In this document: positions 18,526-26,615 of the stretch, one piece after another
How the letters are laid out: every line of letters begins with the position of its first letter
Position numbering within the stretch: position 1 is the first letter of the stretch
Assembly: GCF_003003885.1 (NCBI RefSeq)
Contig: NZ_PVWN01000016.1
Coordinates: forward strand, 31,379-95,378
DNA from: Chlorogloea sp. CCALA 695
GTDB lineage: Bacteria > Cyanobacteriota > Cyanobacteriia > Cyanobacteriales > Chroococcidiopsidaceae
Reading direction: 5' to 3'
DNA length: 64,000 nt
Made by a program: the position numbers and the translations under genes
The notes under the pieces: model-generated
Database searches by the model: none
What the model was told of the DNA's origin: nothing
The model's input: the letters and a program-made list of their open reading frames with translations, nothing else

Positions 18526-18990
18526 ATGAGACTAAAGATAGCACTGTTGGCGGTCATGACCAGGTGGCAGATAACAGGATATAAACTAGGGCAAGCTTCA
18601 GGGTTAGACCGCTCTGTAATTTCCAAATTAATTAGGGGTGAGGTTAAAACAGCAGAATGGGAAAAAATAGAGCAGTTACTAAATGGTTTTGAAAAAATAG
18701 ATCCAATGGCTAGAGATGCGTTTATGGGTGCTTTGCAACGTCCTGATAGCACCTACCCCCTGATTACAGACGCTACACTTGGCTTTACTTTGGCAAGAGA
18801 AAGCCCCGAACTTATTGCTGAAATACTGGCAATTCTTAAGGATCTCAAATTAGTAGACCTAGCAAGGGAGGAGAGACTTAAAGCCGTACTAGCAGAGGAA
18901 GACCCAGTCACAGACATACCGCCCTGTACTTTGGAAGAACATATAAGCAAGAAAATGATAATTGCCCGGTGCGATAAGGATGGGATTTAA
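18526..18990 (+). CDS. XRE-type HTH regulator of the element
   Basis: 154 residues. Residues about 8-60 form an XRE-type helix-turn-helix (TRWQITGYKLGQASGLDRS, then VISKLIRGEVKTAEWEKIEQ). The rest is helical, rich in Leu and Glu, with no enzyme motif. It heads the plus-strand gene group and is divergent from the RHH-primase side with a 54-base gap, the usual place for a lysogeny-type switch. The next gene starts 5 bases after its stop. Confidence 0.75.
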   Translation: MRLKIALLAVMTRWQITGYKLGQASGLDRSVISKLIRGEVKTAEWEKIEQLLNGFEKIDPMARDAFMGALQRPDSTYPLITDATLGFTLARESPELIAEILAILKDLKLVDLAREERLKAVLAEEDPVTDIPPCTLEEHISKKMIIARCDKDGI

Positions 18991-18995
18991 ACCTA

Positions 18996-19205
18996 ATGAA
19001 TGGTAGAAGACGTAACCCCCAAGATTGGCTTGCTACAACCGCAATGGCAGAACTATTAGGCTGTTCAATAGACCATTTATACCGACTGCGGGATATAGGA
19101 GAACTAAAAAAAGGTACTCATTGGTACTGTTTAAACGAGAAAGCAGCACGGCTTACTTACAGATGGCATAAAAAGCGAGTAGAACAGGCTTTAGGTATTA
19201 GTTAA
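18996..19205 (+). CDS. Excisionase-like HTH protein
   Basis: 69 residues: WLATTAMAELLGCSIDHLYR then LRDIGELKKGTHWYCLNEKA, a winged helix of the MerR/AlpA/Xis type. Proteins of this size next to a tyrosine integrase are commonly excisionases or directionality factors. It is 5 bases downstream of the XRE gene and four genes share this direction up to the integrase. Confidence 0.65.
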   Translation: MNGRRRNPQDWLATTAMAELLGCSIDHLYRLRDIGELKKGTHWYCLNEKAARLTYRWHKKRVEQALGIS

Positions 19206-19224
19206 GTTAGCTGCTTTCCACCTA

Positions 19225-19276
19225 TACACACGGTTGATTAATTGCTATACTTCCATTTGTACACACGGTTGATTAA
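19225..19276. promoter_or_regulatory. Two 17-bp direct repeats, probable operator/centromere-like site
   Basis: tacacacggttgattaa occurs at 19225-19241 and 19260-19276, 35 bases apart, directly upstream of the gene at 19283. Two shorter relatives (tacacacgat) lie inside that gene at 19486 and 19534. In all four a ttcca element sits about 4 bases upstream. This pattern suits autoregulation by the encoded DNA-binding protein. Confidence 0.65.
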
Positions 19277-19282
19277 CTGGCT

Positions 19283-19753
19283 ATGAATGACAAAGTACGG
19301 CAAGTTTCGGAGCGTTCCCTAGAGAACTTAAAGCTAGGCGCTCGTTCCCGCAGTAAAGGCAAGGTAAGACACAACTACTTAATTATGCCTACAACAGCTA
19401 AATGGCTTAAGGATAGCGGTAACGCTAGCGAGGCAATTGATTCATTAGTAGAAGCCGCAAAGGATAATAGCCTAGTTTCCAGTCATACACACGATAGGAA
19501 AAAAGGACAGCAGGGGTTAACAATTTCCAGCTATACACACGATGGATATGAGCAGAAGATAAAAGACCTACAAATCAGTTTAGAGGAAACTTACTTAGAA
19601 CTTACAAAGGTACGAGCCGCTAACAAACAACTACAGGCAAATTTAAGTAAAGCTGTAAGCATACTAACTACTACGCTTACTATGCCAGCTAATAACGCTA
19701 GTCCAATTAAAGCAGTAATTAGGGCTGCTATTGAGTTAATTAAACCTACTTAA
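19283..19753 (+). CDS. Ribbon-helix-helix-like protein with coiled coil
   Basis: 156 residues. The segment HNYLIMPTTAKWLKDSGNAS followed by EAIDSLVEAAK resembles a ribbon-helix-helix domain. Residues about 95-130 form a coiled coil (IKDLQISLEETYLELTKVR). Between them, SSHTHD and SSYTHD are encoded by two copies of the repeat that also stands upstream of the gene. A partition or copy-control role is possible but is inference; no ParA-like ATPase is present. 27 bases separate it from the integrase. Confidence 0.6.
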   Translation: MNDKVRQVSERSLENLKLGARSRSKGKVRHNYLIMPTTAKWLKDSGNASEAIDSLVEAAKDNSLVSSHTHDRKKGQQGLTISSYTHDGYEQKIKDLQISLEETYLELTKVRAANKQLQANLSKAVSILTTTLTMPANNASPIKAVIRAAIELIKPT

Positions 19754-19780
19754 CAGCAAATACCTATCAAGAATTAAGTT

Positions 19781-20911
19781 ATGAATCTAAGTATTTTAGG
19801 ACGGGTTGAACAGGCAAACGGTAGACTTAAATCATCAAACGCTGGCATACTTATTGAACTAGCAGGTAATAGTTTACGGTTACGTGGTGTACTACCCCCT
19901 AAACCTAACTCAACTAAAAAAACACCCTACCAACAACGTATTAGTTTAAATTACTTAGGTATTAAAGCTAACCCAGCAGGTATTAAGGAGTCAGAAGCCC
20001 AAGCACGTAAGATAAGTGCTTTAATTACTTGCCGTGAGTTTGACTGGACACCTTATTTAAAAGCTACTGAAGTTAGTGTTTGCCATACAGTTAATGATTG
20101 GGTTAGTAAATTTGAAGTTGATTACTTTGCAAAGCGATCGCGTACTCCCCAATCAGAAACAACTTGGAAAGGTGACTATCTTAGAGTTTTTAGTAAGTTA
20201 CCCCAAAATGAACCACTGACTGTTGAAGCATTAACTCGCGTAATACATAACACAGAACCAGATACTAGAACCAGAAAAAGGGCAGTAATAGCACTAAATG
20301 CTATAGCAAAATTTGCATCATTAGAAGTTAATTTTAAACCTTATAGCGGTACATACTCACCTAGTAAAGTACAACCGCGTAACCTACCTAATGATTTAAC
20401 TATAGCTACATGGTTTACTAAAATAACTGCTTTAGATTGGCAATGGGCTTATGGGATATTAGCAACTTATGGGCTAAGGAATCATGAGTTATTTTATATA
20501 GATTTTACTGACTTTCCTATGTTGAGGGTTACTGATGGTAAAACAGGTTCTAGGCTTGTTTACCCTCTATACCCTGAATGGGCTGAAGAATGGGAATTAA
20601 ATATAATCAAAATACCTAAGTGCAGTGGTAAAACTAATAGTGATTTAGGTAGTAGGGTACAACACGCTTTTAAAAGGCTAGAGATACCCTTTGCGCCTTA
20701 CAACCTTAGACACGCTTGGGCAGTTCGTTCTTTAGAGTATGGGCTAGATATTTCACTTGCAGCAAAACAAATGGGTCACAGTGTGCAAGTTCACAGCGAT
20801 CAGTACCATCACTGGATTGGTAAGGATGTGCATAAAAAAGCATTTAACGCACTTGCTAACCGATTGGATCGTCCTTATCCACCGCAGCTGTCACAACCCC
20901 CCTACAATTAG
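19781..20911 (+). CDS. Tyrosine integrase of the tRNA-Met element
   Basis: 376 residues. The C-terminal catalytic domain shows the first Arg (ILATYGLRNHELFYID), the box-II segment APYNLRHAWAVRSLEYGLD (Asn where most have His before x-Leu-Arg-His), MGHSV and the nucleophile Tyr in SDQYHHW. The N-terminal half contains an SAM-like core-binding region. Such enzymes recombine attP with tRNA genes, matching the 47-bp repeats here. The last codons (LSQPPYN) overlap the first copy of the right repeat array, so this end of the gene and the array evolve together. Confidence 0.88.
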   Translation: MNLSILGRVEQANGRLKSSNAGILIELAGNSLRLRGVLPPKPNSTKKTPYQQRISLNYLGIKANPAGIKESEAQARKISALITCREFDWTPYLKATEVSVCHTVNDWVSKFEVDYFAKRSRTPQSETTWKGDYLRVFSKLPQNEPLTVEALTRVIHNTEPDTRTRKRAVIALNAIAKFASLEVNFKPYSGTYSPSKVQPRNLPNDLTIATWFTKITALDWQWAYGILATYGLRNHELFYIDFTDFPMLRVTDGKTGSRLVYPLYPEWAEEWELNIIKIPKCSGKTNSDLGSRVQHAFKRLEIPFAPYNLRHAWAVRSLEYGLDISLAAKQMGHSVQVHSDQYHHWIGKDVHKKAFNALANRLDRPYPPQLSQPPYN

Positions 20912-21076
20912 CTGTCACAACCCCCCTTATTTAGCTTCCAAGCCACAACTATTACAGAGTAAAGGTTACAGCCTTTTAGTGGCTATACTGTCACAACCCC
21001 GTCACAATCTATTTTTTGGGGTTGTGACAGCTATAAAGTATGCACCGTAACGATTACAGACTTCTGTCACAACCCC
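20888..21076. repeat. Right array of ctgtcacaacccc repeats
   Basis: Copies of ctgtcacaacc lie at 20888, 20912, 20988 and 21064, with one inverted copy at 21018-21030. The pair 20988-21000 and 21018-21030 is a perfect 13-bp inverted repeat with a 17-base spacer. The first copy overlaps the integrase stop. The same motif, mostly in the other orientation, makes the left array. The rest of 20912-21244 is AT-rich and holds no gene. Confidence 0.85.
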
Positions 21077-21244
21077 AAAGTAAAAAAGCACCTAAACTAT
21101 AATAAATATTATTTTATTTTTATTTTTCTCAACCTCATTTTGGCGGCTACTTTGCCCAACAGAAGGTAGTAAGCCAAGCAGCATCAGGTCAACTACATAC
21201 AGTAGAGATAGAGTCAATTAGAAATATTGAGCAGAGGGTAGACC

Positions 21245-21931
21245 ATGAGCGATCGCATTATTCTAAAAGGGCATACTAAATTGCTTAAGCCAGTTATTAC
21301 TCAGATAATGGCTATACATCAGCTTATAGAGTCTAAAGACATAGGTACTATATACGGTGAACCATCAAGAGAGTACCAAGTAAGAAGAAAGTTTAAACCA
21401 CAAGTAGAGCTATTTTTTAAAGAAGATGAAGAAGACGTACAGGTAGGGTATACCCCAGTAGAAGGTAAGATAACTTTTAGAATAATGGGGGAAGAAACAA
21501 ATACCCTTAGCAATGCAAATTTAACAACTTTAGCTAGGAAGGTTAAAGAGGTATTTGGTGTAGACAATGGGTATATATGGAGGAAGGGTAAGGAGTTATA
21601 TAGTTACTCAGACTGGGATAAAGGTTATCAGCTGCAACTACTATCTAGAAGTGAATCAAACGCTAGAGAACTTATATTAAAAGTCTTATCAATACAAACA
21701 GATACTTTTGTATTAAAAAATATGCAGCTATGTAAAAATCAAGATGAGTTAATTAAATACCCCTATGAACCACCTACACAAATAATATTAGGAAAGTCTG
21801 TAAAAGTTCCCAGGTATAGACCAAACGTAGAAGTTAGATTCCAGTATGCAGCAGCACATATACATGGATTACCAAACCCTAAACTGCTGTATTCCAGAAC
21901 TAGAAATAAAAAGAACGCTTTAGTTGTGTAG
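21245..21931 (+). CDS. Unknown protein, cargo gene of the element
   Basis: 228 residues with good coding look (HIP1 at its start, no internal stop). It is rich in Lys, Glu and Tyr and has no membrane segment or motif that I know; readable pieces are PQVELFFKEDEEDVQVGYTP, TTLARKVKEVFGVDNGYIWR and VPRYRPNVEVRFQYAAAHIH. It is the last gene before attR. This is the usual position of accessory or anti-phage cargo in satellites, so it deserves testing, but no function is claimed. The 260 bases between it and attR hold no gene. Confidence 0.65.
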   Translation: MSDRIILKGHTKLLKPVITQIMAIHQLIESKDIGTIYGEPSREYQVRRKFKPQVELFFKEDEEDVQVGYTPVEGKITFRIMGEETNTLSNANLTTLARKVKEVFGVDNGYIWRKGKELYSYSDWDKGYQLQLLSRSESNARELILKVLSIQTDTFVLKNMQLCKNQDELIKYPYEPPTQIILGKSVKVPRYRPNVEVRFQYAAAHIHGLPNPKLLYSRTRNKKNALVV

Positions 21932-22191
21932 TTGTTCTAAACACGGGAAGGGTTCAGCCGTACCGGAAAACGCTATACAGCTTGACGAGCGCTTTTATGG
22001 GGTTAAGCTTGTGTAAGTAGCCCGTATTGTGTGTAAGAAGGTTTTTGGAATGCCAAGACGTAGCTGCTATTGCCAGGGAAATTATGAACCACAAACAGGA
22101 ATCTACCCCCAGGTTTTAGTCAAACTTTAGTCATAATTTTATCAATAATTCTGCAAGCCATAACTAACAGGGGTTTGATAACTAGCTGCTT

Positions 22192-22238
22192 GGGACTCAT
22201 AAGCCTGAGGTCGGCGGTTCAAATCCACCCTGAGCCAT
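22192..22238 (+). repeat. attR: displaced 3' half of tRNA-Met
   Basis: Perfect 47-bp copy of 15394-15440. The bases in front of it (tagctgctt) do not continue a tRNA, so this is the displaced end left by integration rather than a second gene. Confidence 0.93.
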
Positions 22239-22299
22239 AAAAATTTAGACGTAAATTGAATAATAGAGTTGGGCATCATGCCCTAGTTTTCTATTAAGG

Positions 22300-22641
22300 T
22301 CAAGAAATTGGTGGATTGCGACAGTGTAAAAACCTCTGCTCCTTAGCTTTTTGATACCATTTCTCGGCTTTTGTGCGATCAGTAGCTATACCCCGATCCC
22401 CAATCGCGAAAATTTCTGCTAAGTTGTTCGATGCTACACCATAGCCCTGTTGGGCTGATTTCTTATACCACTTAACTGCCTCTAAAACGTCCCTTTCTAA
22501 ACCCAAACCTAAGTGATACATATTTGCAACTATACATTGCGCTTCCGCATCTCCTCGCTCGGCAATTGGTTTTAATAATTTAAAGGCATCAAGATAATTT
22601 TTAGCTGCAAAAGCGGCTAAACCTGATGTTGAATTTGACAT
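22300..22641 (-). CDS. Sel1-repeat protein
   Basis: 113 residues with about two and a half Sel1-type (TPR-like) repeats: GDAEAQCIVANMYHLGLGLE, LEAVKWYKKSAQQGYGVAS and ATDRTKAEKWYQKAKEQ. Such proteins are helical scaffolds for protein contacts. It starts 13 bases after the stop of the debranching-enzyme gene on the same strand, so co-transcription is likely. First gene beyond attR. Confidence 0.8.
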   Translation of the reverse strand: MSNSTSGLAAFAAKNYLDAFKLLKPIAERGDAEAQCIVANMYHLGLGLERDVLEAVKWYKKSAQQGYGVASNNLAEIFAIGDRGIATDRTKAEKWYQKAKEQRFLHCRNPPIS

Positions 22642-22654
22642 TTGATCAACTCCT

Positions 22655-24622
22655 TTAGAACTTGATATCGTGCCAGTGGCGGATTAATTCAGCCACAGAC
22701 CAAGCTTGAGAAACCGCGCCTTGAGGAGCATGAGGCAGATCGCCATCAAAAATTTCTGATATTGAGCCAATACAACCAGAATTGTAAAAATGCTCTAATA
22801 AAGGTTGCTTGCTAATTGGGAGTGTTTCGGAGGGATAATAGCGTTGCCACGCCCGGATAAATGCACCCATTAACCACATCCACACTGTACCTTGATGATA
22901 AGAAAGATCGCGGTGTTGAGCATTTCCGGCATAGTTGCCTATATACTCTAGATCGGCAGGATCGAGGCTCCGCAAGCCATAGGGTGTAAGTAGGCGATTT
23001 TTTGCTACTTGGATAATGCTTTGTCCTTGAACTTCGCTAAATCCACAGTGATGCAGAGAAAGCGCTAAAACAGCATTAGGACGGATTTGGGCATTAGGGC
23101 GATCATCTGGCTCAATTAAATCGTATAAGTAACCACTAAGCGGATTCCAGAATTTTTGCAAAGAGGCTTTGACTTGCTGTGCTTGTCCTAGGTAATACTG
23201 AGTTTGCCTTAGATAGCGATCGCTACCAGTAATCGTGAATAAGCGCTCTGCCCAATTGCTAGACCAACATAACGCCGAATACCATAGGGCATTAATTTCT
23301 ACAGGCTTACCGCGCCTCGGAGTCACTGGCTGACCGTCAATTACGGCATCCATCCACGTTAAAGCGACATCCGGCGCATCCCAACCCAGCAAGCCATCGG
23401 TCGCATCGACTTGAATATTAAATTTTGTGCCAGCCGTAAAAGCTTTATAAATTTGCCTGACAGTGGGGTATTGCTCAACTAGAAAATCCCAATCTTGAGT
23501 AGCTTCTAAATACAGTCCCAAGGCTTCGATCCACCACAGCGTTGCATCAAGACTGTTGTAATATGGTTCGTTATTGGTATCGGGAAAAGCGTTAGGAATC
23601 AAACCATCACGGCAATAAAGCCCAAATGTTTGCAATAATCCTTTGGCTAATTCAAAACGCTTGGTAGTTAAAGCAAGTCCCGGTAAAGCAATTAGTGTAT
23701 CGCGTCCCCAATCGTTAAACCAATGATAGCCAGCGATCGCACTAAGTCCATTAATTGACTGACGATAAACTATAAAACTATCCCCAGCTTGTAGTAATGG
23801 CGGACACGCAGAAGTTGAAAATAATTGCTCAAATCTGCGTTGCTGGGCAACTACTGCGCTAGTAAAATCTTGGTCTTTAACTAATGAAGCGTCACGAGTA
23901 CCTAAGCTTGCTTCGATAGTTAAACTTTCTCCTGGTGATAATTTTACTGTTAAATAACCTGGACTATGTAAGTCTTCGCGATCGCCTAATCCCCGTTTGG
24001 TTTCTTCAATTAGTTGATAATCCCAATTCCATAAAGGGTCTAATTGATATTCTCCTTTTGTCCATTGCAACTGCCAAAGAGTACCTATTTGTCCCGGTCG
24101 AATTGCTTGCAAATAAAGCTGATTTTGTTTTATACCTTGAGAAAACTGTAAATTGGGTTCGGCTTTTTGTTGGTGGTGAAAATTGCGATCGCCAATCATC
24201 AACCGTAACCGTAAAGTTGCGGCTTCTTTCCCTTCGTAGCGGTATTGAATCAAGATGCGATGCAAAAACTTATCTCTATGATCCCCTTCGTAGGGCATAA
24301 CTATTTGTCTAGTCAATTGCCAATCATCTTCACCCCATACCCAAGTCGGAGTTGGCTCAATACTAAAAGAGTGCAACAGCTTGTAGCCTAACGGTTCTAC
24401 GCTCCCACTTCCCCAAAAATTTGTCCCTAGCGCCTGCATTTCCCCACTTACTTCTAAACTTGCTTCTAAATGGGAAAACAATAAAGTGCGATCACTTGGG
24501 GGATTTAGCGCCGCTACTAGCCACCCGTGATAAGTCCGCGTCCTAGCGTCGCTGACAGTACCACTGGCAAAACTTCCTAGCCCGTTAGTTAGCAACCATT
24601 CTCTGGTATCTAAATCGCCCAT
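22655..24622 (-). CDS. Amylo-alpha-1,6-glucosidase (glycogen debranching type)
   Basis: 655 residues. The N-terminal part LTNGLGSFASGTVSDARTRT and YHGWLVAA is the bacterial debranching-enzyme N-terminal domain; the C-terminal (alpha/alpha)6 barrel shows HWFNDWGRDTLIALPGLAL, DATLWWIEALGLYL, GLLGWDAPDVALTWMDA and YHQGTVWMWLMGAFIRAW, with the catalytic acids expected in the DWGRD and later Asp/Glu positions. It would trim alpha-1,6 branches of glycogen in the cytoplasm. Divergent from the peroxiredoxin gene. Confidence 0.85.
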   Translation of the reverse strand: MGDLDTREWLLTNGLGSFASGTVSDARTRTYHGWLVAALNPPSDRTLLFSHLEASLEVSGEMQALGTNFWGSGSVEPLGYKLLHSFSIEPTPTWVWGEDDWQLTRQIVMPYEGDHRDKFLHRILIQYRYEGKEAATLRLRLMIGDRNFHHQQKAEPNLQFSQGIKQNQLYLQAIRPGQIGTLWQLQWTKGEYQLDPLWNWDYQLIEETKRGLGDREDLHSPGYLTVKLSPGESLTIEASLGTRDASLVKDQDFTSAVVAQQRRFEQLFSTSACPPLLQAGDSFIVYRQSINGLSAIAGYHWFNDWGRDTLIALPGLALTTKRFELAKGLLQTFGLYCRDGLIPNAFPDTNNEPYYNSLDATLWWIEALGLYLEATQDWDFLVEQYPTVRQIYKAFTAGTKFNIQVDATDGLLGWDAPDVALTWMDAVIDGQPVTPRRGKPVEINALWYSALCWSSNWAERLFTITGSDRYLRQTQYYLGQAQQVKASLQKFWNPLSGYLYDLIEPDDRPNAQIRPNAVLALSLHHCGFSEVQGQSIIQVAKNRLLTPYGLRSLDPADLEYIGNYAGNAQHRDLSYHQGTVWMWLMGAFIRAWQRYYPSETLPISKQPLLEHFYNSGCIGSISEIFDGDLPHAPQGAVSQAWSVAELIRHWHDIKF

Positions 24623-24761
24623 TTGCTACTCAAAATCGTTATGACTATGATATATTCGTAACAGTTCGTAAACAATTATTCCATATCTGGGCAAAATCTA
24701 GCACATCATTGCCCACAGACGGATTGATCAAACATATAAGTCATCAAGGAGAACTAATTTA

Positions 24762-25373
24762 ATGCCTTTAACTTACGCAGCCGAAGGATGCTTGAGAGTT
24801 GGTCAGACAGCGCCAGATTTTACTGCTACCGCCGTATTCGATCAAGAATTTAAGACAATTAAACTATCTGATTATCGTGGCAAATACGTCATTTTGTTCT
24901 TCTATCCCTTAGATTTTACTTTTGTTTGCCCTACAGAAATTACTGCTTTTAGCGATCGCTTCGCTGAATTTAGCAAGATTGGTACAGAAGTATTAGGAGT
25001 TTCGGTAGATAGCGAATTTTCACACCTAGCCTGGATTCAGAGCGATCGCAAATCCGGCGGTGTAGGCGACTTAACTTATCCTTTGGTTTCGGATATCAAA
25101 AAAGAAATCAGCGCCGCTTATAATGTACTCGATCCAGAAGCTGGCGTTGCTTTACGTGGTTTGTTCATTATCGACAAAGATGGCGTTATTCAACACGCTA
25201 CTATCAACAACTTGTCCTTTGGGCGTAGTGTAGACGAGACGCTAAGAACACTTCAAGCAATTCAGTACGTGCAATCTCATCCTGATGAAGTTTGCCCCGC
25301 AGGTTGGCAACCCGGCGATCAAACAATGGTTCCCGACCCTATCAAGTCAAAAGTCTTTTTTGCTTCAGTGTAA
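24762..25373 (+). CDS. 2-Cys peroxiredoxin
   Basis: 203 residues of the typical 2-Cys AhpC/TSA family: peroxidatic Cys56 in [13 protein letters not shown] and resolving Cys near residue 178 in [10 protein letters not shown]. Reduces H2O2 and alkyl peroxides with thioredoxin-type donors; in cyanobacteria it protects photosynthetic cells. A strong AAGGAG site lies upstream of the ATG, and a long terminator follows the stop, so it appears to be transcribed alone. Confidence 0.95.
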   Translation: MPLTYAAEGCLRVGQTAPDFTATAVFDQEFKTIKLSDYRGKYVILFFYPLDFTFVCPTEITAFSDRFAEFSKIGTEVLGVSVDSEFSHLAWIQSDRKSGGVGDLTYPLVSDIKKEISAAYNVLDPEAGVALRGLFIIDKDGVIQHATINNLSFGRSVDETLRTLQAIQYVQSHPDEVCPAGWQPGDQTMVPDPIKSKVFFASV

Positions 25374-25400
25374 GCCTTGTCAGTAAAAAACTAAACTTGA

Positions 25401-25456
25401 AAAGCCCCAATTGCTAAGAGATTAAATATCTACAGCTAATTGGGGCTTTGATATTT
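25401..25456 (+). terminator. Rho-independent terminator after peroxiredoxin
   Basis: aaagccccaatt (25401-25412) pairs perfectly with 25438-25449, a 12-bp stem, followed by gatattttt. It separates the two peroxiredoxin genes. Confidence 0.8.
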
Positions 25457-25474
25457 TTAAGGAGATAAATATTT

Positions 25475-26008
25475 ATGCTGACTTCCAACGACTTTAGCGG
25501 ATTATTCAACGAGCGTTTTTTCCGTAATCTTTTTCCGATTCCCGCAACCAACGATTTAACACTAGGCGAACTAGCACCGGGTTTTAGTTTGCCAGATATT
25601 ACTAATAGTCGCACGATTAAATTTTCAGAATACCGAAACAAGCAGCCTGTATTACTTGCTTTTACGCGCATTTTTACCGAAAAGCAGTATTGTCCGTTTT
25701 GTTTTCCCCATATTAAAGCTTTGAACGAAAACTACGAAAAGTTTACAGCTATGGGCGTAGAGGTTTTATTAATTGCTAGTACCGATGAAGCGCAAAGCAA
25801 AAAAGTTATTAGCGATTTGAACCTAAAAATGCCATTACTGAGCGATCCTAGCTGTCGGGTGTTTCACTCTTACAAACTAGGTCAAGCCTTGGGAGCGCCT
25901 TTACCAGGGCAACTTGTCACAGATATACAAGGAAAGCTGCGTTACAAACATCTATTTTCTTTCCTTGCTCATAACGCCAGTATTGAAACCTTGCTAGAGC
26001 AATTTTAG
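25475..26008 (+). CDS. AhpC/TSA-family peroxiredoxin-like protein
   Basis: 177 residues with a thioredoxin-like fold: LTLGELAPGFSLPDITNSRT, then the CPFC motif in KQYCPFCFPHIKALNENYEK, followed by VEVLLIASTDEAQSKKVI and a terminal HNASIETLLEQF. The two close cysteines suit a redoxin or PRX-like protein, without the second C-terminal Cys of 2-Cys enzymes. An AAGGAG site precedes the ATG. Own terminator on each side. Confidence 0.8.
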   Translation: MLTSNDFSGLFNERFFRNLFPIPATNDLTLGELAPGFSLPDITNSRTIKFSEYRNKQPVLLAFTRIFTEKQYCPFCFPHIKALNENYEKFTAMGVEVLLIASTDEAQSKKVISDLNLKMPLLSDPSCRVFHSYKLGQALGAPLPGQLVTDIQGKLRYKHLFSFLAHNASIETLLEQF

Positions 26009-26030
26009 AAATTAAATATATAAATTTTGT

Positions 26031-26059
26031 AGAGACGTTGCATTGCAACGTCTCTTTTA
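26031..26059 (+). terminator. Hairpin terminator agagacgttg/caacgtctct
   Basis: 10-bp perfect stem (26031-26040 with 26046-26055), 5-base loop, then ttttat. Near-identical hairpins are frequent in cyanobacterial intergenic DNA, so it may also be a repeat family member. Confidence 0.75.
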
Positions 26060-26141
26060 TATCCCGAAGGAAAGCACAAATGGCAAAGAGCTAATAATAT
26101 AGTTTTAGTGACGAAGTATTTGTAATGCACAAGGAAATAGC

Positions 26142-26321
26142 TTGATAAAGCCAAGTCCACAACAGCTATTAGCTTTATTTCAGGATTCAGTATTTTTAAG
26201 CGAGGCGTTAAAGAGCATTCATTTGGTACGAATTGACGAGCGCACTAATAAGGTAGTGATTTTAGCAGGCGACTCAATCCAAATAGAAATTAGCCAAAAT
26301 GGGAGGAGAGAAATTCGATGA
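26142..26321 (+). CDS. DUF6888-like small protein
   Basis: 59 residues from a TTG (26142) with AAGGA 6 bases upstream. It reads LLALFQDSVFLSEALKSIHL, VRIDERTNKVVILAGDSIQI and EISQNGR, which fits the DUF6888 family as I recall it (LVR-D-ER-G..LAG...I.I..NG). The stop overlaps the start of the next gene (ATGA), showing translational coupling. DUF6888 and DUF6887 are commonly neighbours in cyanobacteria and are paired in the manner of toxin-antitoxin genes, but a toxin has not been shown to my knowledge. Confidence 0.65.
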   Translation: MIKPSPQQLLALFQDSVFLSEALKSIHLVRIDERTNKVVILAGDSIQIEISQNGRREIR

Positions 26322-26554
26322 CTAATTTAGGATTTTTGACGTTGGGGGACGATTCCCAAAAACGTCCAGACTTTTCTAAAATGTCTGAGACAGACTTAAG
26401 AGCTTACGTCCTTGCTCACAGAAAAGACCAATCAGCTTTTTATGCTTATGTAGATCGGATGCACGAGCGCCCACCAATTGCTGTAATTGAAGCGGAGGAG
26501 TGGAGCGAGGAACGGATGCAGGAAGCTATAGACGGAGCTAAGGGTCGTAGCTAA
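26318..26554 (+). CDS. DUF6887-like small protein
   Basis: 78 residues, overlapping the upstream small gene by 4 bases. The core PDFSKMSETDLRAYVLAHRK with DQSAFYAYVDRM matches the DUF6887 family as I recall it. The C-terminus is acidic (VIEAEEWSEERMQEAIDGA). An ATG start inside GGGAGGAGAGAAATTCG gives a good ribosome-binding site. Probably acts with its partner; role unknown. Confidence 0.7.
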   Translation: MTNLGFLTLGDDSQKRPDFSKMSETDLRAYVLAHRKDQSAFYAYVDRMHERPPIAVIEAEEWSEERMQEAIDGAKGRS

Positions 26555-26572
26555 GAGTCCTTAGTTTGAGCA

Positions 26573-26609
26573 AAAAATGGACAGAGGAAGTATGTCCTTG
26601 TCCATTTTT
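26573..26609. terminator. Bidirectional terminator between convergent genes
   Basis: aaaaatggaca (26573-26583) pairs with tgtccattttt (26599-26609), an 11-bp perfect stem flanked by A and T runs, between the DUF6887 gene (plus) and the dnaJ-type gene (minus). Confidence 0.8.
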
Positions 26610-26615
26610 AGTAAG

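Larger units (their letters stand above)
15394..22238. mobile_element. tRNA-Met integrated element, 6.8 kb (satellite or plasmid-like)
   Basis: Bounded by two perfect 47-bp direct repeats (15394-15440 and 22192-22238) that equal the 3' half of the tRNA-Met gene; one repeat unit plus interior spans 6798 bp. Inside are a primase-helicase, a ribbon-helix-helix protein, an XRE-type regulator, an excisionase-like HTH protein, a second RHH-like protein, a tyrosine integrase, one unknown gene and two repeat arrays. There are no capsid, tail, terminase or conjugation genes. This gene set fits a phage satellite or an integrative plasmid; the tRNA-integrated tycheposons of marine cyanobacteria are a known parallel. 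Confidence 0.88.

Noticed and set aside
22192..22238. Second tRNA-Met gene
   Set aside because: Only the 3' half is present; the upstream bases do not form an acceptor or D-arm. It is the attR copy.
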